A stretch of 64,000 nt of DNA from Toxoplasma gondii ME49. Taxonomy: Eukaryota; Apicomplexa; Conoidasida; Eucoccidiorida; Sarcocystidae. Both the position numbers and the translations under genes were made by a program. Shown here one piece after another: positions 48,495-60,600 of the stretch. Below the pieces are notes generated by a model. The model was not told the origin of the DNA. It was given only the letters and a program-made list of their open reading frames with translations, and searched no databases. Where the stretch lies: contig NC_031477.1 of NCBI RefSeq assembly GCF_000006565.2, forward strand, positions 5,728,183 to 5,792,182, given 5' to 3'. Position 1 is the first letter of the stretch, and each line of letters starts with the position of its first letter.

Positions 48495-48686
48495 GTACCT
48501 TCGCCGACGATCTTCTGCCCTCTCTAAACTCTGGACGGTGTAGTCGCTGCACGGTCCTAGAGAATCTCATCAGTTCGGAGCGGGATGAATTTCGCCTTCA
48601 GAACACATTGCAGTTATACAGTTCATTGACATTTGCTGTCCTAGCTCGTACTCTGCGTTGGGATTTTCCTTGTTTTATCTCAAAAA

Positions 48687-49848
48687 ATGGCGCGTCGATT
48701 GGCTGCGGCATTCTGTGCGGTCGTACTTGCCGGTTCTGCGTTCTCTTTTGAATCGGCGGAAGGCCTCCCAAAAAGCATTGTGGATATCATCAAGACTAAC
48801 CCCAAGCTGTCGGCTGCGCGCGAATGGGCCGAAGAATCTGGAATTCTGCAGAAAGTAGACCTCTCACATTACGGTGACAAAGTGACCATTGTGCTTCCCT
48901 CAAACAGAGCCTTCAAAGAGCTACAGGCAAACCATCCCACCTGGAAAGCCCAGCTCGTTAGCAACAGCGAGGACGTCGAGACTGTAAGGATCTGCTTGCG
49001 GTGTCGAAATGGCGGTTCTCTCGAACGACTAAACGATTCATCGTAGGACGCACAAGCTTAGAAAAAAATCTGTTATAGCTGATCCATATATACGCTGGCC
49101 ACGTAACACCGGGCTGGCAGTGGAACACGGCAAAAGGTTGGTTTACTATAGTCGGGCTTGTCCACTTTTTTTCCTGCCTGTGAGTTTCTCAGCTGATTCT
49201 CTTCGCTTCCACGGATCACAGCGTGACACCAGAGGAAATCAAGGCGGGAAAATACGAGGATACCGATTCACTTGTCTCCATCCTCTCTGAGTATTCTTCA
49301 ATCTCTCGTAGTGGTCGGGTAAGTGGTGGTTTTCATGTCGCCTTTTATGCGCTCCGCAAACTGAATTTGAAAGGTGTCTGGTTTTGTCTGCAATGGATTC
49401 ACTTGGACTGCTTGTCCGTGTGACGGCACTTTTAAGATACCAGCAATCAACGTTGTGCCCCGACCGCAAATCAGTTTTCTGATTATGACGCCCTCTCCAA
49501 CGTCACCTCTGGTATAGCTACGCGAGAGCGGATTCACAACAAAAACAAGGGTATGCATGAAAGATACACGAAGCTTATTGCCTCTAGTCGCAAAATGGCG
49601 ATGATTGCATTCATCCATCTGTTACATCCGATCTAGACCGTATTCGGCAGTGTATCCCTGTTGGTTCTTTCTTGTTGCAGCTGTGTGTTTCCGACTACAC
49701 CCGTGCCCTTCCCTGCGACGACCCCGACAGTCTGCCGTGCTGCGCAAAAGTCGACCTTCGAAATGTATTGGAAGCGGAAGATGGCTATATTTACCTTATT
49801 GATCAAGTCCTGCTTCCTCAGGAACTCATTGACAAGCTCGAGGACTAA
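48687..49848 (+). CDS. Secreted single-domain fasciclin (FAS1) protein, 196 aa
   Basis: Three exons, 48687-48983, 49193-49318 and 49681-49848, all phase 0, ending TAA. The N-terminus MARRLAAAFCAVVLAGSAFS is a clear signal peptide. The FAS1 domain fills the rest. H1-like motif: VTIVLPSNRAFKELQANHP (about 70-88). H2-like motif: GYIYLIDQVLLPQ near the C-terminus. FAS1 domains mediate extracellular adhesion or matrix contacts. No GPI signal or membrane helix follows the domain, so the product is likely secreted or lumenal. Two Cys pairs occur in exon 3 (SLPCCAKVDL and an upstream CVSDYTRALPC). The acceptor at 49191-49192 was chosen because the nearer AG at 49220-49221 breaks the frame. Low-copy FAS1 proteins are known in coccidia; the specific ortholog is not identified. 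Confidence 0.86.
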
Positions 49849-51696
49849 TGAAGCTCTGCCACTTTCTGCGTTACATTAAACACTGACAAGACTGGGCGTG
49901 TTATTTCGTGTCGATCTTCCCTTTGTTGTGTAGGTCCAACGAACTGTGCGTAACGCTGCTTCATATGCGTGCAGACGTACTGTTCTCGTTCATGTTGCCG
50001 TGGTCTGAGCAGGAAGCTCAGGGTATCAACCCATCATGCGAACCGCATTTTAAAAAGGTTAACAATACGGAAATGCACAGTTCCAGCGACTCTGGGCCTT
50101 TTCTTTTTGTCCATCCCAGCAGTCTCTTCTACCTCCTGATTCGGTCCTGTGAAAATAGATGAGCTGTAGGCGGAGAATTGTTCCTAAGACACCTAGCACA
50201 CAACGGAGCTGTTACTACGCCAGGCACATAAATCTCAGTATATATCCATATGCATATACCTACACGGTCCTTATCCTCCTTTTCCGCATGCAGAAGTTCC
50301 TCACGTAATCGCCTTAGTCGGCAACAGTTCCCTGAACCCTATGCCTCAACCCACATCCCTTCTCTGGGCGGTTAGTCCATCTCGGGAACCCGTGATACTA
50401 CTGACAAAAGACATTGATACAAAACCAAGAGTTTGCGGTTGTTCAGTGGCGACTTTATTCACGCACTATCCTAGCATGCTGCCACTCCTGACGGCCTAGT
50501 GCGTCAGAAGTCTCGGCATCGACAGTTCTGAACTTCAGATGCTCGTAGTACTTTGATCCTCGACAAGGTTCCGCACCACGGAGGGCAGTGCCTGTAACGC
50601 TGTGACCTGTCTGATGGCCTAAAGAGAGTCGAATCCGGAAGCTTTCTTCAGTGAGCTTAAGTCCGAGCATAATCCATGGAGGTTGGGAGGTCAGAGTTCA
50701 ATCAGCACCGCAAATACTGCGGCATTTTTTTTGCTTTTGTATTGACATATATTTTATTTGTGGGCTGGTCCGCCAGAACAAAAGATAATGCCTGCAGTTA
50801 CGGAACAAAGCTGGAAGAACTGGCGGTGCAGACTCAGTGGAGATGTAGCTAACGTAGAAGTAGCAAATTTCCACGTGCTGCCTCTCAATGGCAGCGAGAG
50901 TCTCTCTTTTCGGAAGAGTATGGGATGGCCGCCTTTATTCAACGGTGGAATTGCAAAATGGCATTGTCATACTGTTACCTCGTTTCCATAAAATCACATG
51001 TGATCTTTCATGTAATACACAAAGTGCCAGTTATCCTCGTTCGACAGTGATTTTTGCCAAGCAAACGCCCAGCAAAACAACAGTGCGCAACCATATAAAG
51101 CTTATGATTTCCCTTGGCGGCTGTATGTAAGCATTAGCCGTCAACCTCTGATAGAAGAGGTGTCATTTAAATTAAACAGAAAATCCCTCAACTGTGTCAT
51201 TTTGTGTTTTCCTTCCTCATTAAGGCAACGGGCTTCTCTATATACACGGACTACGGGACGCAAGCCGCGAAATGTCCATTGGTGCGCTAAATGGGGCAAC
51301 TCCAGCACGGCCGTCGACCCAACCGGAAATTGTGCTGCACTAGCTCTGTCGGATTTGCCATGATCAGCTTCCTATCTCTGTTTACCGATAAGAATTGCAT
51401 GTGTCAGCTTCTTCAGTGCCGCACACTGCTCTCCCGTCGCAGCACCAGGGAGGCAACGCACACGGTTTTCTGACAACAGACGATCGAAGGGGAAGTTTAT
51501 ACAAGAAAAAGGATTTACCGACAAAATACCGGGGCGGCAAGAGTAGCAGTCTAGTAAAAAAAATTGGGTACGATGCCGGCAATGCGACGACACCAACGCC
51601 GTCATAGTTGCACTCCTCTTATGGTGGGAAAACAGAAGTCCCGGATCGGCTTATCGCATCACAGAGACACAAAATATTCACAGGGCCTCAGATTTA
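49849..51696. other. Interval between FAS1 and the large modular gene
   Basis: Contains the FAS1 3' UTR and, on the minus strand, the 3' end of the large modular gene. An open minus-strand stretch at 50455-50670, ending near an AATAAA-like hexamer (50454-50459), could be a terminal exon or UTR, but I found no convincing acceptor. Nothing else is recognised. Confidence 0.5.
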
Positions 51697-54600
51697 CTAG
51701 TGCGAAGTTATTCGCTTCTGAATGGAGTTACGCCTCCTCTGTCGCCTCCACAAAACCTGAAGAAAGCTGCCTGGAGCCTGTTTCTGCTTCCCCGTCACAA
51801 CCAAGAACGCCGACTGTGTTGCCACCGCGTCAGGAATCACGGTTTCGGGATCAACTGTCGTAGAGCTATCAGATGGGCACTCCCCGGGGGCGTCTATGTT
51901 CGTGCTACTGCACTGAAGGATTGTATCGAGCTGGGTTTTGGGGATACCCAGCTGTTCAAGGAGGGCAGTCAAAGGCTGACTCGTGACTGCCGGGTCGACC
52001 TGTTCCTCAAAAATAGGTATCCGCTGCTTGCCTTGTAGTGCGAAAATGACCAGGGGGCTGTGGAAGATGTACGGTTTGATGAAGAACTGCAGGCATCGTC
52101 ACAAGGGCACAGCAACATATCGAACGCATGGCACGAGCTGCGGTACCATAGGCCAGGTTAAACAAAGAAAAATAATGTGTGTAAGGGAACAATCAGTCCT
52201 CCGCGCCAATTCTGATACACACATACATGACACTGTATACGCGTACATATTTATATCGTCCATATATAGGAAAATGTGTGACGTGTCAAAGTACAAATGC
52301 AAGCACAAGTCAGACACACCTGTAGGTCGACAGTGTCTCTTATCAACAAATGTGTCCAGGTCTCTGAAGTTAAAACCACGATCTCCAACACGAAGTGGAT
52401 GGACAAATAATAGCACGGAAGGACTTACGTTAGGTCGTTGTTTGATATTGAGAGAAACCTCGCGGATCAACAGGCATGAAGAGTGGTTCGGAACGGGAAG
52501 TTCTGCCATTTTTGTCTGAAGCCAGTGGGGGTACTGGAACTCCATTGTTGGCTTGCAGCTTGTGCCATCTGGCGATAGGGCTCCCCAGAAAGTCCGATGC
52601 CAGGTGCCGGGGTTTGGAAGCAAAGCGTCTAAGACCACACTAACGGTCGACTGACCGATGACAACGTCGTTGACGCGCGATGGAAAAGTGAACCTGATTG
52701 TTTTCTGGCCATCCTGTTCCACGAAAATAACCAGTTTCGGATTCTGCAGAGATAAGAGGAGCCAAGTAAAACAAATGAATCAACAAGTAATCACGTCAGC
52801 ACCATGTTCGACGTCGAGAAACCACACACACACACACATCACATCCCACTCTCTACCTTTGCCGATTGTTCAGCGCATATACGAGTACACGCTTCTTCGT
52901 AAACGTTTCTCGGCGTAACTCTCTCTGCCCTCGCCACTTTAATGCATGTACAACTAACAATGATAGAATGGAATGTGTCCATGCAGAACGTGTGTCGCGT
53001 TGATGCTGCAGACAACACGGTACTTTGAAACAACTGACACAACTCCTTCTTGCACAGGCTGCGTGCTTTTCGACTAGCTTGACTCCTCAAATGATGATTT
53101 TCTGTGCAATGGTTGTATACGTTGTGAATCCAGGACGTGTCATCCACAGCGTGCTGTTCTTGGGGGGAACAATCCGGTAGAAAAAAGCTAACGTCAACTC
53201 ACCGGTGCGCCATTTATCTCGGACACAGTTCTCTGTCTGGGCTTGAACGCGGCAGGGAGTTCCGGGATCTTATTCTTGAACTTGGTTCTCACTGCCGGCT
53301 CAACGTTTTTGGGGCGCGACAGGGGCTCTCCAGCGGAATCGCCTTCGGTACCTTCTGCGGCCGCAGCAGCCTACGCAGAGAAAAGCAAAATGTCAAGCAT
53401 TGAAATTTTGTGCAGCAGCGCCTTTCGTCAGAGAGGGGGCCCAAAACGCCGAAGGCAAAATATGACACATTCCGGGCTGCCAATCCTAGAGTTTTGATGT
53501 AGGGATAGTTCCACAGCGACGTAGAATGCACAAGTAAACAGGCAGAACCAACTTATTAGCACGCCTACTTTTCGGTAGTGCTCCCTGCGCTGAACAGGGT
53601 GCTGTCATGATACCAAGTTCTCGCACTCCACTGGTTTTGTACAGAAAGAAAGACTTTTCTATACAGAGGGGAACAGAGGACGGCCAGTCTGCAATGAAAT
53701 CGATTGCTTCTGGTCATACTAATTCGGGAAGCTGCGCTGTCCCATGTACGTGTTCTAGGTTGCTACAAAAGCGCCAGCGTGAAGTAGATATGAACAGCTG
53801 CAGACGGGTGCTCCTGAAGATATTGGCGAAGAAAGCAAATACTTATCGTATTCATCATACCTTCGCAGCTTGTTGGAATGCCTTGGCAGCCTGAAGCGGA
53901 CAATCGCAACACAGTGAATGGCCTCAAGAACTGATGATTTCATAAACAGGTTTAAATTTACTGTCACAGTCACTCATCCTTCCATTCAGCCAGAGGCTGC
54001 TCAAGCCAAGCGGCCGAACTGCAGACACGCTCGTATGACGAATCGTTTCCAGAACACAAAAGGTTCAGTTCAGTTCATCCCAATGCTCATACAACTTCAT
54101 CTGGAGGCACACATCTACAGTGTATGTATTATATGGATTTACTTTTCGAAGAGAGACGCGTTTAATCCCTTCGCGGGGTCCGCCTGGACGTCTGCGATTC
54201 AAGTGAATCTTTTTTCGAGCTGTTGGATATTTTGTCGTTAATTATGAGTCAGGTTTCGTGGGGTGTCTTCTACTTTCACGTATGTAATATCCGTCTACCG
54301 CGTGCTCCACACCACCAGGATAGTTCTACCCTGATCCTTCGAGCCTCTCCGTCACTGGTCTACGAGTCAAGCGTCTCCGTATGTGTTAATTGGTTTTGAG
54401 GAACTCTCCTACTGTTTCCACTTCAAATGGCCGCTCACATTGGACCGTGCAACTCTATCCGTTTATCAGTGACAATGGAGAATTCATGCACTTTTGCGTG
54501 ATCGGTCGCTACTGCAGACGGACGACGCCATACCTGCAGAAGACACGGTCCTCTGAGGCAAGTGCGCTTCATCTGTGCGTAGAACACGTACCTGGACTCT

Positions 54601-57600
54601 GATTGTGATTGTCTTCACAGAATGGACGTCAATCAGCGGAGGCAAGAGGTTCCAGATTGTCAATCCTTCCATGGCAGATCTTGCGTGCGAAGGCGTCCCA
54701 ACCGGTGTGGTGACCTTCGTGGGACTGACCGCCCCGTGATCAACAACAATTTTCAGAACCAAAGGTTGAGTGCCGTCAGAGGCCCCAACTAGATCAATGA
54801 TCGAGCGACCTGCCGCTTTGAGCAGCGTTGCTAGAGTGTTTTTGTCCGTCGCGTTTATTTTCTTCATCGAGACGGTGAACGTAGGTCCCTTCAGTGGCAC
54901 AAAAGTCACTGTCCCGGACTCAATCTGTACAACGGAACAAAGCACAGACGCAAAGGGAACGCTCTGCTGTGGGCACGGTTGTCTCAGCCAAAGTGTCGCA
55001 AACTGTCGAGTACACCGGCGGCCGGACTCGGCTCTGGGACTCGCTGTCAATTCCCGCAGGAACCTGTGCGACTCAAGCACTGTCTACAAATAAACAGACC
55101 GCGTTGCTCCTAAAAAAGCTCACCAAAATTGCGCCTTGCTCAGGCTTTTCTTGGACATCCAAGGTCTGAACAGCTGCCGGAGCGATGCCGAAGAATTTCA
55201 GAACCTGTTCAATAGGCATCGACTTCTGAGAAGGCAAAATCGGAACGACAAACTCTGTCCTCGGCAGGCCTCCAACTCCTCCTATGGAACCTCTGAGCAT
55301 CGAATTCCGAGGCAGCTCGACGGAAGGCTGCCGAAGCAGTGGAAGTCGCAAGGTCGACGGCATAAACTTCACAGCTGCGGAACCACCTGGTCCCCTTCTC
55401 CCGCCAGATTCATTCACCACAACACCGCCGCCTGGAAACCGTCCGCCCCCAGTCGGGCCAGCAATCCAAGGGCCAGGTTGTGGAACTTGGTCTGGCGCGT
55501 ATAGCTGTTGAGGACTTTGCGACGGAATGAGTTTCGTGTCGATGTTGAGGGTGGCACCCGGCGGGAGTTCCGCCAGCGCATGCAGTTGTCGCAGGAAGTT
55601 CAACACCACAGCGACGCCAGGCTGGCCATGTTTGTCGGAAATAGATTGCAGCAAGGGGAGAACATCCCCCGGAAGGACTCCGCGCACCGGTGGCTTTCCG
55701 GGAAGAGGACTGAACGAGACCTCGAGGTCCTGATTGAGCGGTCGAGCTCCAGGCCTGCCAGGGAGGTTGAACAGCTGCCCGAAGTCTCGAGGTGCTGTGC
55801 CAGGAGCTCCGTAATTATGGCCGTTGATAACAATCTGAGCAAGTAAAAGCGGGGTAGGCGCAGAAACGTAGCCGGCGGCACACTTGTACTTGGGGAAAGA
55901 TTTAAACAAAGTGCGTCTACCACCCACATCAAGCATGTCACTAAGTCCTCTGGGAACACATGCAGGACAGAGACAAATGAGAGACGTCCCGGCACTGAGG
56001 AATCATGGGAGGAAACTGGCACTGCATTCCATCCCGACGATGGGTACAAATTCGACACAGTCTGAGTGGCATCTTGCTCCCGATGTGGGAAAGGAATGAA
56101 GGGAATCTTTTGTCAGGTGAGACATCCTTGGACAAGGCCCCTCTTGAAAAGGATTTGTGACGTAACAGAAAACCGATTGTTGCGAAACTCACTTGCGGTC
56201 CGTTGCGCTTTGGAGTGGCAGTGTAGCCGGGAACGGGGGTCGGCTGAGATAACAGATCAACGAAAAAAACCGAGCAGACACTGGGCGTGAGGAGCGCCCG
56301 AGGGTGAGAGTGCAATCGACCAACGTCTTTTTAGGAACACCTAGCACGTGACAATATATGCCTCCACACAGTTCGCAAACGGCAGGCCGACCTTCTTCAA
56401 TGCATTTGGGGAGCAGAATCATAAGACTGCACATTGCTTTGACGCTTAGCTCCTCTAAAAGCCGACAACCTGAGCGCCGCTTCGCGAGACGGTTTTGCAA
56501 AAAACGAAAACATTTCTGAAATCAAGAGTCTCGTGAAACCAAGGGATTGACGACGAGCCATTGCCTCAGACCGATAAATGAAGTTACAGCCACAAGTATC
56601 CCCTGGCACTCATGGGATTCACTGCCCTACAGCCGTTTCAAAAGACGAAAAAAATCCTGTTTGTGGCTGCAGACAAGTGAATTTCTTTTCACTCCGGTAC
56701 ACGCATTCAAGCACTTGTATCCGCCGTTAAGAAGAGAAGATCACTTCGCAGACGAACTTTCCGGGGTCTCTCGCTTACCGTCACGTAGATACTATGACTC
56801 ATTTCCAAGTCATTGACCTGGCAGTGGTGCAGTAGATGCCCAATCGTGGCCGAAATGAGTTGTGCAGCACTCAGAGGAAACGGGCATCGAATCGTATCTA
56901 TTACGATTTCAGCTAGGATTCCGTTCGGGTCAGATATGCCCAAAGAGTCCTTCATCCACTCGACGAGGTTGCGAAGACTTGCATCTAGATGTGTGGTCTC
57001 CTCACGGAAGGGCTGGCCGCCGTAGGCCGCTAAACCATTCAGCTGAGACACGGCAAGGAAACAACACAGCGATTCACATCGAATGTCCTAAATTTAAATA
57101 TGCGGGCCATTTGGCTGCATAAGCTTCTCCGCTACCTTGACTGCACACGCAGAACGAACTGAACCCTCTAGCAAAGGTGCACGCAGCACGACTGAGCTTT
57201 CGATGTCCGCAAAACGATGGGCACAAAAACCTAAAATGAAACAGACTGTGACCAGAGGAAAAACGGGTCTCAACCCCACTGGTTAACCATTGCCCGAGAC
57301 TCAGCCTACACCGTGTCCCTCCAATAAGAAGCGTAGGGTTCCTGTGCTCCACCTCAGCCAAAGAAACTCCATTTTGCCTCGATTTCCCACCCCTCACTTA
57401 CGTCGTATTTGGGGGGGTGGCCGGTCGTCTGAAAACACGACAGAGAGCAGGGGAACGCGACGACTGTACACATTCACGGTCACCGTTACCAGCTCGAAAG
57501 TATGTTCGTAGGCTGAGACTAGCTCCTCAACAATTTCGCCTTTCTACGGCATACTGCGCCAAAGGGTCAAGCCTCGCGTGTATACTTTCTCAGACTTGAG

Positions 57601-60600
57601 CATACGCCCACCGTCAACACACACTTTTTTTCCAGAAAACTTACGAAGACCAGAAATGGGTGGTGCATCTCCCTGTCAATATCGCCAATTGGCATGTTGT
57701 CGGGGAACGCTCCCACTGTAGCAGGCCGCCACGTGGCTTCCCACCCTGGTTTTCCGGCAGCTCCTGGTGGCGATTCCGGGCCAGCGAAATCGAAGTCAAT
57801 AATCTGTTGGGCTGGACGACCGGAGCCACCAACGTGCTGCCGCACTCCCGGAATAGTCAGACCTTCAGGACTGTTGATCTTCTTCTTCACTGTCCGCACA
57901 AAGTCGCCATATGTGGTTTGGGGGCTGAGGTTCATGCCTTTCATCATGTCGCCCAGAGTTCCTCCGCGGAACACCTGTATTTTAAAAGCCAGAAAGAAAG
58001 TGGTAGGAAATGTATCAAACAAGACAGGGGAGCCGTGGGGCGAATGCAGAGGGAAGAGACGGAAAGAAAGAGAAAAACTCAGCAAAGAGCAGATGGTAGG
58101 AGCGAGATTGAATCGAAGGGCTCAGTCAAACTGGAGGAAACAGCAACGCACAAAACGCCGGTGACAGCGGTTTAGGAAAACAGCGAAACTGCGGCTTACG
58201 TGACCAGTGCCACTCCCCTTTTGAGACTAGCATCAAGTTCGACTACGGCAGAGTCCAACACTCTCACTTACCCCTGGGAAATCTCCTTCGCCCTCGCTCG
58301 CCGGCTAAACGCACACAAAAAATCAGGAAAGGAATGCCTACTCAGTGTCCTGTCCCGAAAACTTGGCGGCCTTGTGAACCGCAAACAGGATCTCCCGTTC
58401 CGCTTGTAGTTGAATACACGGCATACCTTGCCTGTCCTACAGTGTCTTCTGTTGCGTGTCTTTGAGTGTCGGCAGTTGCCCTGCAGATGATTAGGAAACT
58501 AAGAAAACATATGTGGCTTTACGGAAAGCTAGAAACTTGGGGGAGTCAAAAGACATGTCTATAACTACATGTGCGTGTTTGATGCGAGAGATATGTCTCA
58601 ATATAAAGATAGTCGGAACTCGAATAGGCTACCTACCACAATATAGATATGCTGGAGACCGGGAATTTGGCTCGGAGGCAGCTGCCGCAGATGTTCTGGG
58701 CATTCACTGTACGGTTGGTCAGTCCCATCGATGTACTTCAAACCAACGTGGTAGAGTCCGAGATGGGCATTCGACAGCAGAAGTGCCACGACTTCCTCCA
58801 AGGGTTTCTGCCTGAACAACTGGTCAGGCGAGATACCTCTATGCTGCCGAAGAAGTGGCTGCAACAGCTCATTGGGAACTTTGACCGTCACCTGGGGACC
58901 ATACGACAGGTGACATACGGAATGTTAGACTCTGAATCAAAACACGAGGGAACCTTCTTCAGGAGAGACCTCCCGTCATTTCACGCTACATTCACATATG
59001 GTCAGCGAAAATATGAGCAGACGTGCTCCTGTGGCATGTGTGACATGACTAACAGTAGACACACGGAAATAACTAAAAGCAAAACAACTGTGCCACATCA
59101 CCTGTGTTCACGCGAGGGGTCTAAATAACGGACACTTACATCACTTCGCAACCGTCATAAAAATAAACAGCCGGACAACCTGCACCAGTACGAACGTACT
59201 CACGTACAATGGTGTATGCACTGTCGTAGACACGCATGTGGTTCTGTGCCTCATACTATCATAGATTCTTGGAGATCACCTGCTCAGGCACCAACTTAAC
59301 TGCAGCACACAGAAGAAAAGTAAGCCCCGCTACAATTGTTGACAACAGCAACTCAACCGGATGCAAGCTGCCATAAACGCCAACATTTCATTCTTTTGTG
59401 GGTTTCCCTTATACCAAAACAAGTACGCCGGGCCTGGTGTGGACTACTTACGTTTGGGGTGGAGAACATGGGCTGAAAAACACAGAAGAGAAACAAAGAA
59501 AAGAAGACAACTTAAGGAATTCTCGCTGTGTCACGCGGGTGCTGGGAGTCTGCGTCTACTTGTTTTCGGCAAAAAAGTCTCACTCTTACCACTGATAGAC
59601 ACCACTTTGTCTCAACTCACATAGTCTCATGGCGACAAATATCTAGAGTGAAACGCCATCCACAGACAATACGGCGCCGCCGTCGCGTCTACGGGTTTTT
59701 GCTCTGTTGTCGTAATATCCCTCTATCTGCGTCGGGACTAATGGACCCGTCTCGTTCTTACCACAATGCGTGTCGTGATTGTTGCCGGTCGCTCTTTGCC
59801 CGCATCAATATTACATCTCTTCAGGAGTGCCTCCCAAGTATGCAGAGACATGAGTTCTTGCTGGGTCAAATTGCAGGTAACCCCCGGAGCAAATTCGAGC
59901 TGAATCAAGGAGTTCGGCGAGGCACCCCGCAGGTGAGGACTGAAGAACTTTGCAGGCGCGTCTGTCCAGTGCCCCAATGACGGATGTTCCTGACCTTCGC
60001 CATCTACGAAGAAGAGCTGCAGGACAAAAAGAGAGAAGAAACACACTCGGTTGTGCCGCTTTTCAAGACCCTCGTCGTTGGTTTATCCGCTGGGGCCATT
60101 TCCCACTACGATTATCGCTCATTTCTCACTCGCTTCTGCATTCGTGGACATTGCCCTCGACTCGGGTCGAATCTGCTTTCCTTAAAAAGATTTGACACAC
60201 ACCTAAATGCTCTGGGTCCTTACCGGAAAGCTCGGCTGCGCCCGGGCGTATGTGGGTGTCTCTTTCAGCAGATACACACCGAAGGGCGCCTCCAGCAGAG
60301 ATGGATGTATGCCACAGGCTCGGGCAATCTGTTCCTTGGTCAGCTGCATGAACAGATTGATATCCACGCCGCTGCAGGGGTAGTAGTTGCCATCTCCTTT
60401 CGGGATTTGAATGTACACTTTGTACAAGTCTCGCTCCTGAGGGGCGATGCCTGAGACCATATTGTTGAACTGAGGTTTCACAGCATCTCGGTCATTCCAG
60501 TTCCTGAACCCAAAACCAAACCTTATTGGGGGCGCATAGGCGTCGCCAGTTTCCATGGCTTCGGGGTTGGTGACAATATCAATGCCAGCTCGGGTGTTCT

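Larger units (their letters stand above)
46165..48686. other. Divergent 2.5-kb promoter interval
   Basis: Separates the minus-strand CHY gene start (46164) from the plus-strand FAS1 gene start (48687), so both 5' UTRs and promoters should lie here. Short open frames (for example plus 46352-46675 and minus 46925-47326) lack domains and splice partners. GCATGC-type elements are present; otherwise I see nothing distinctive. Confidence 0.65.
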
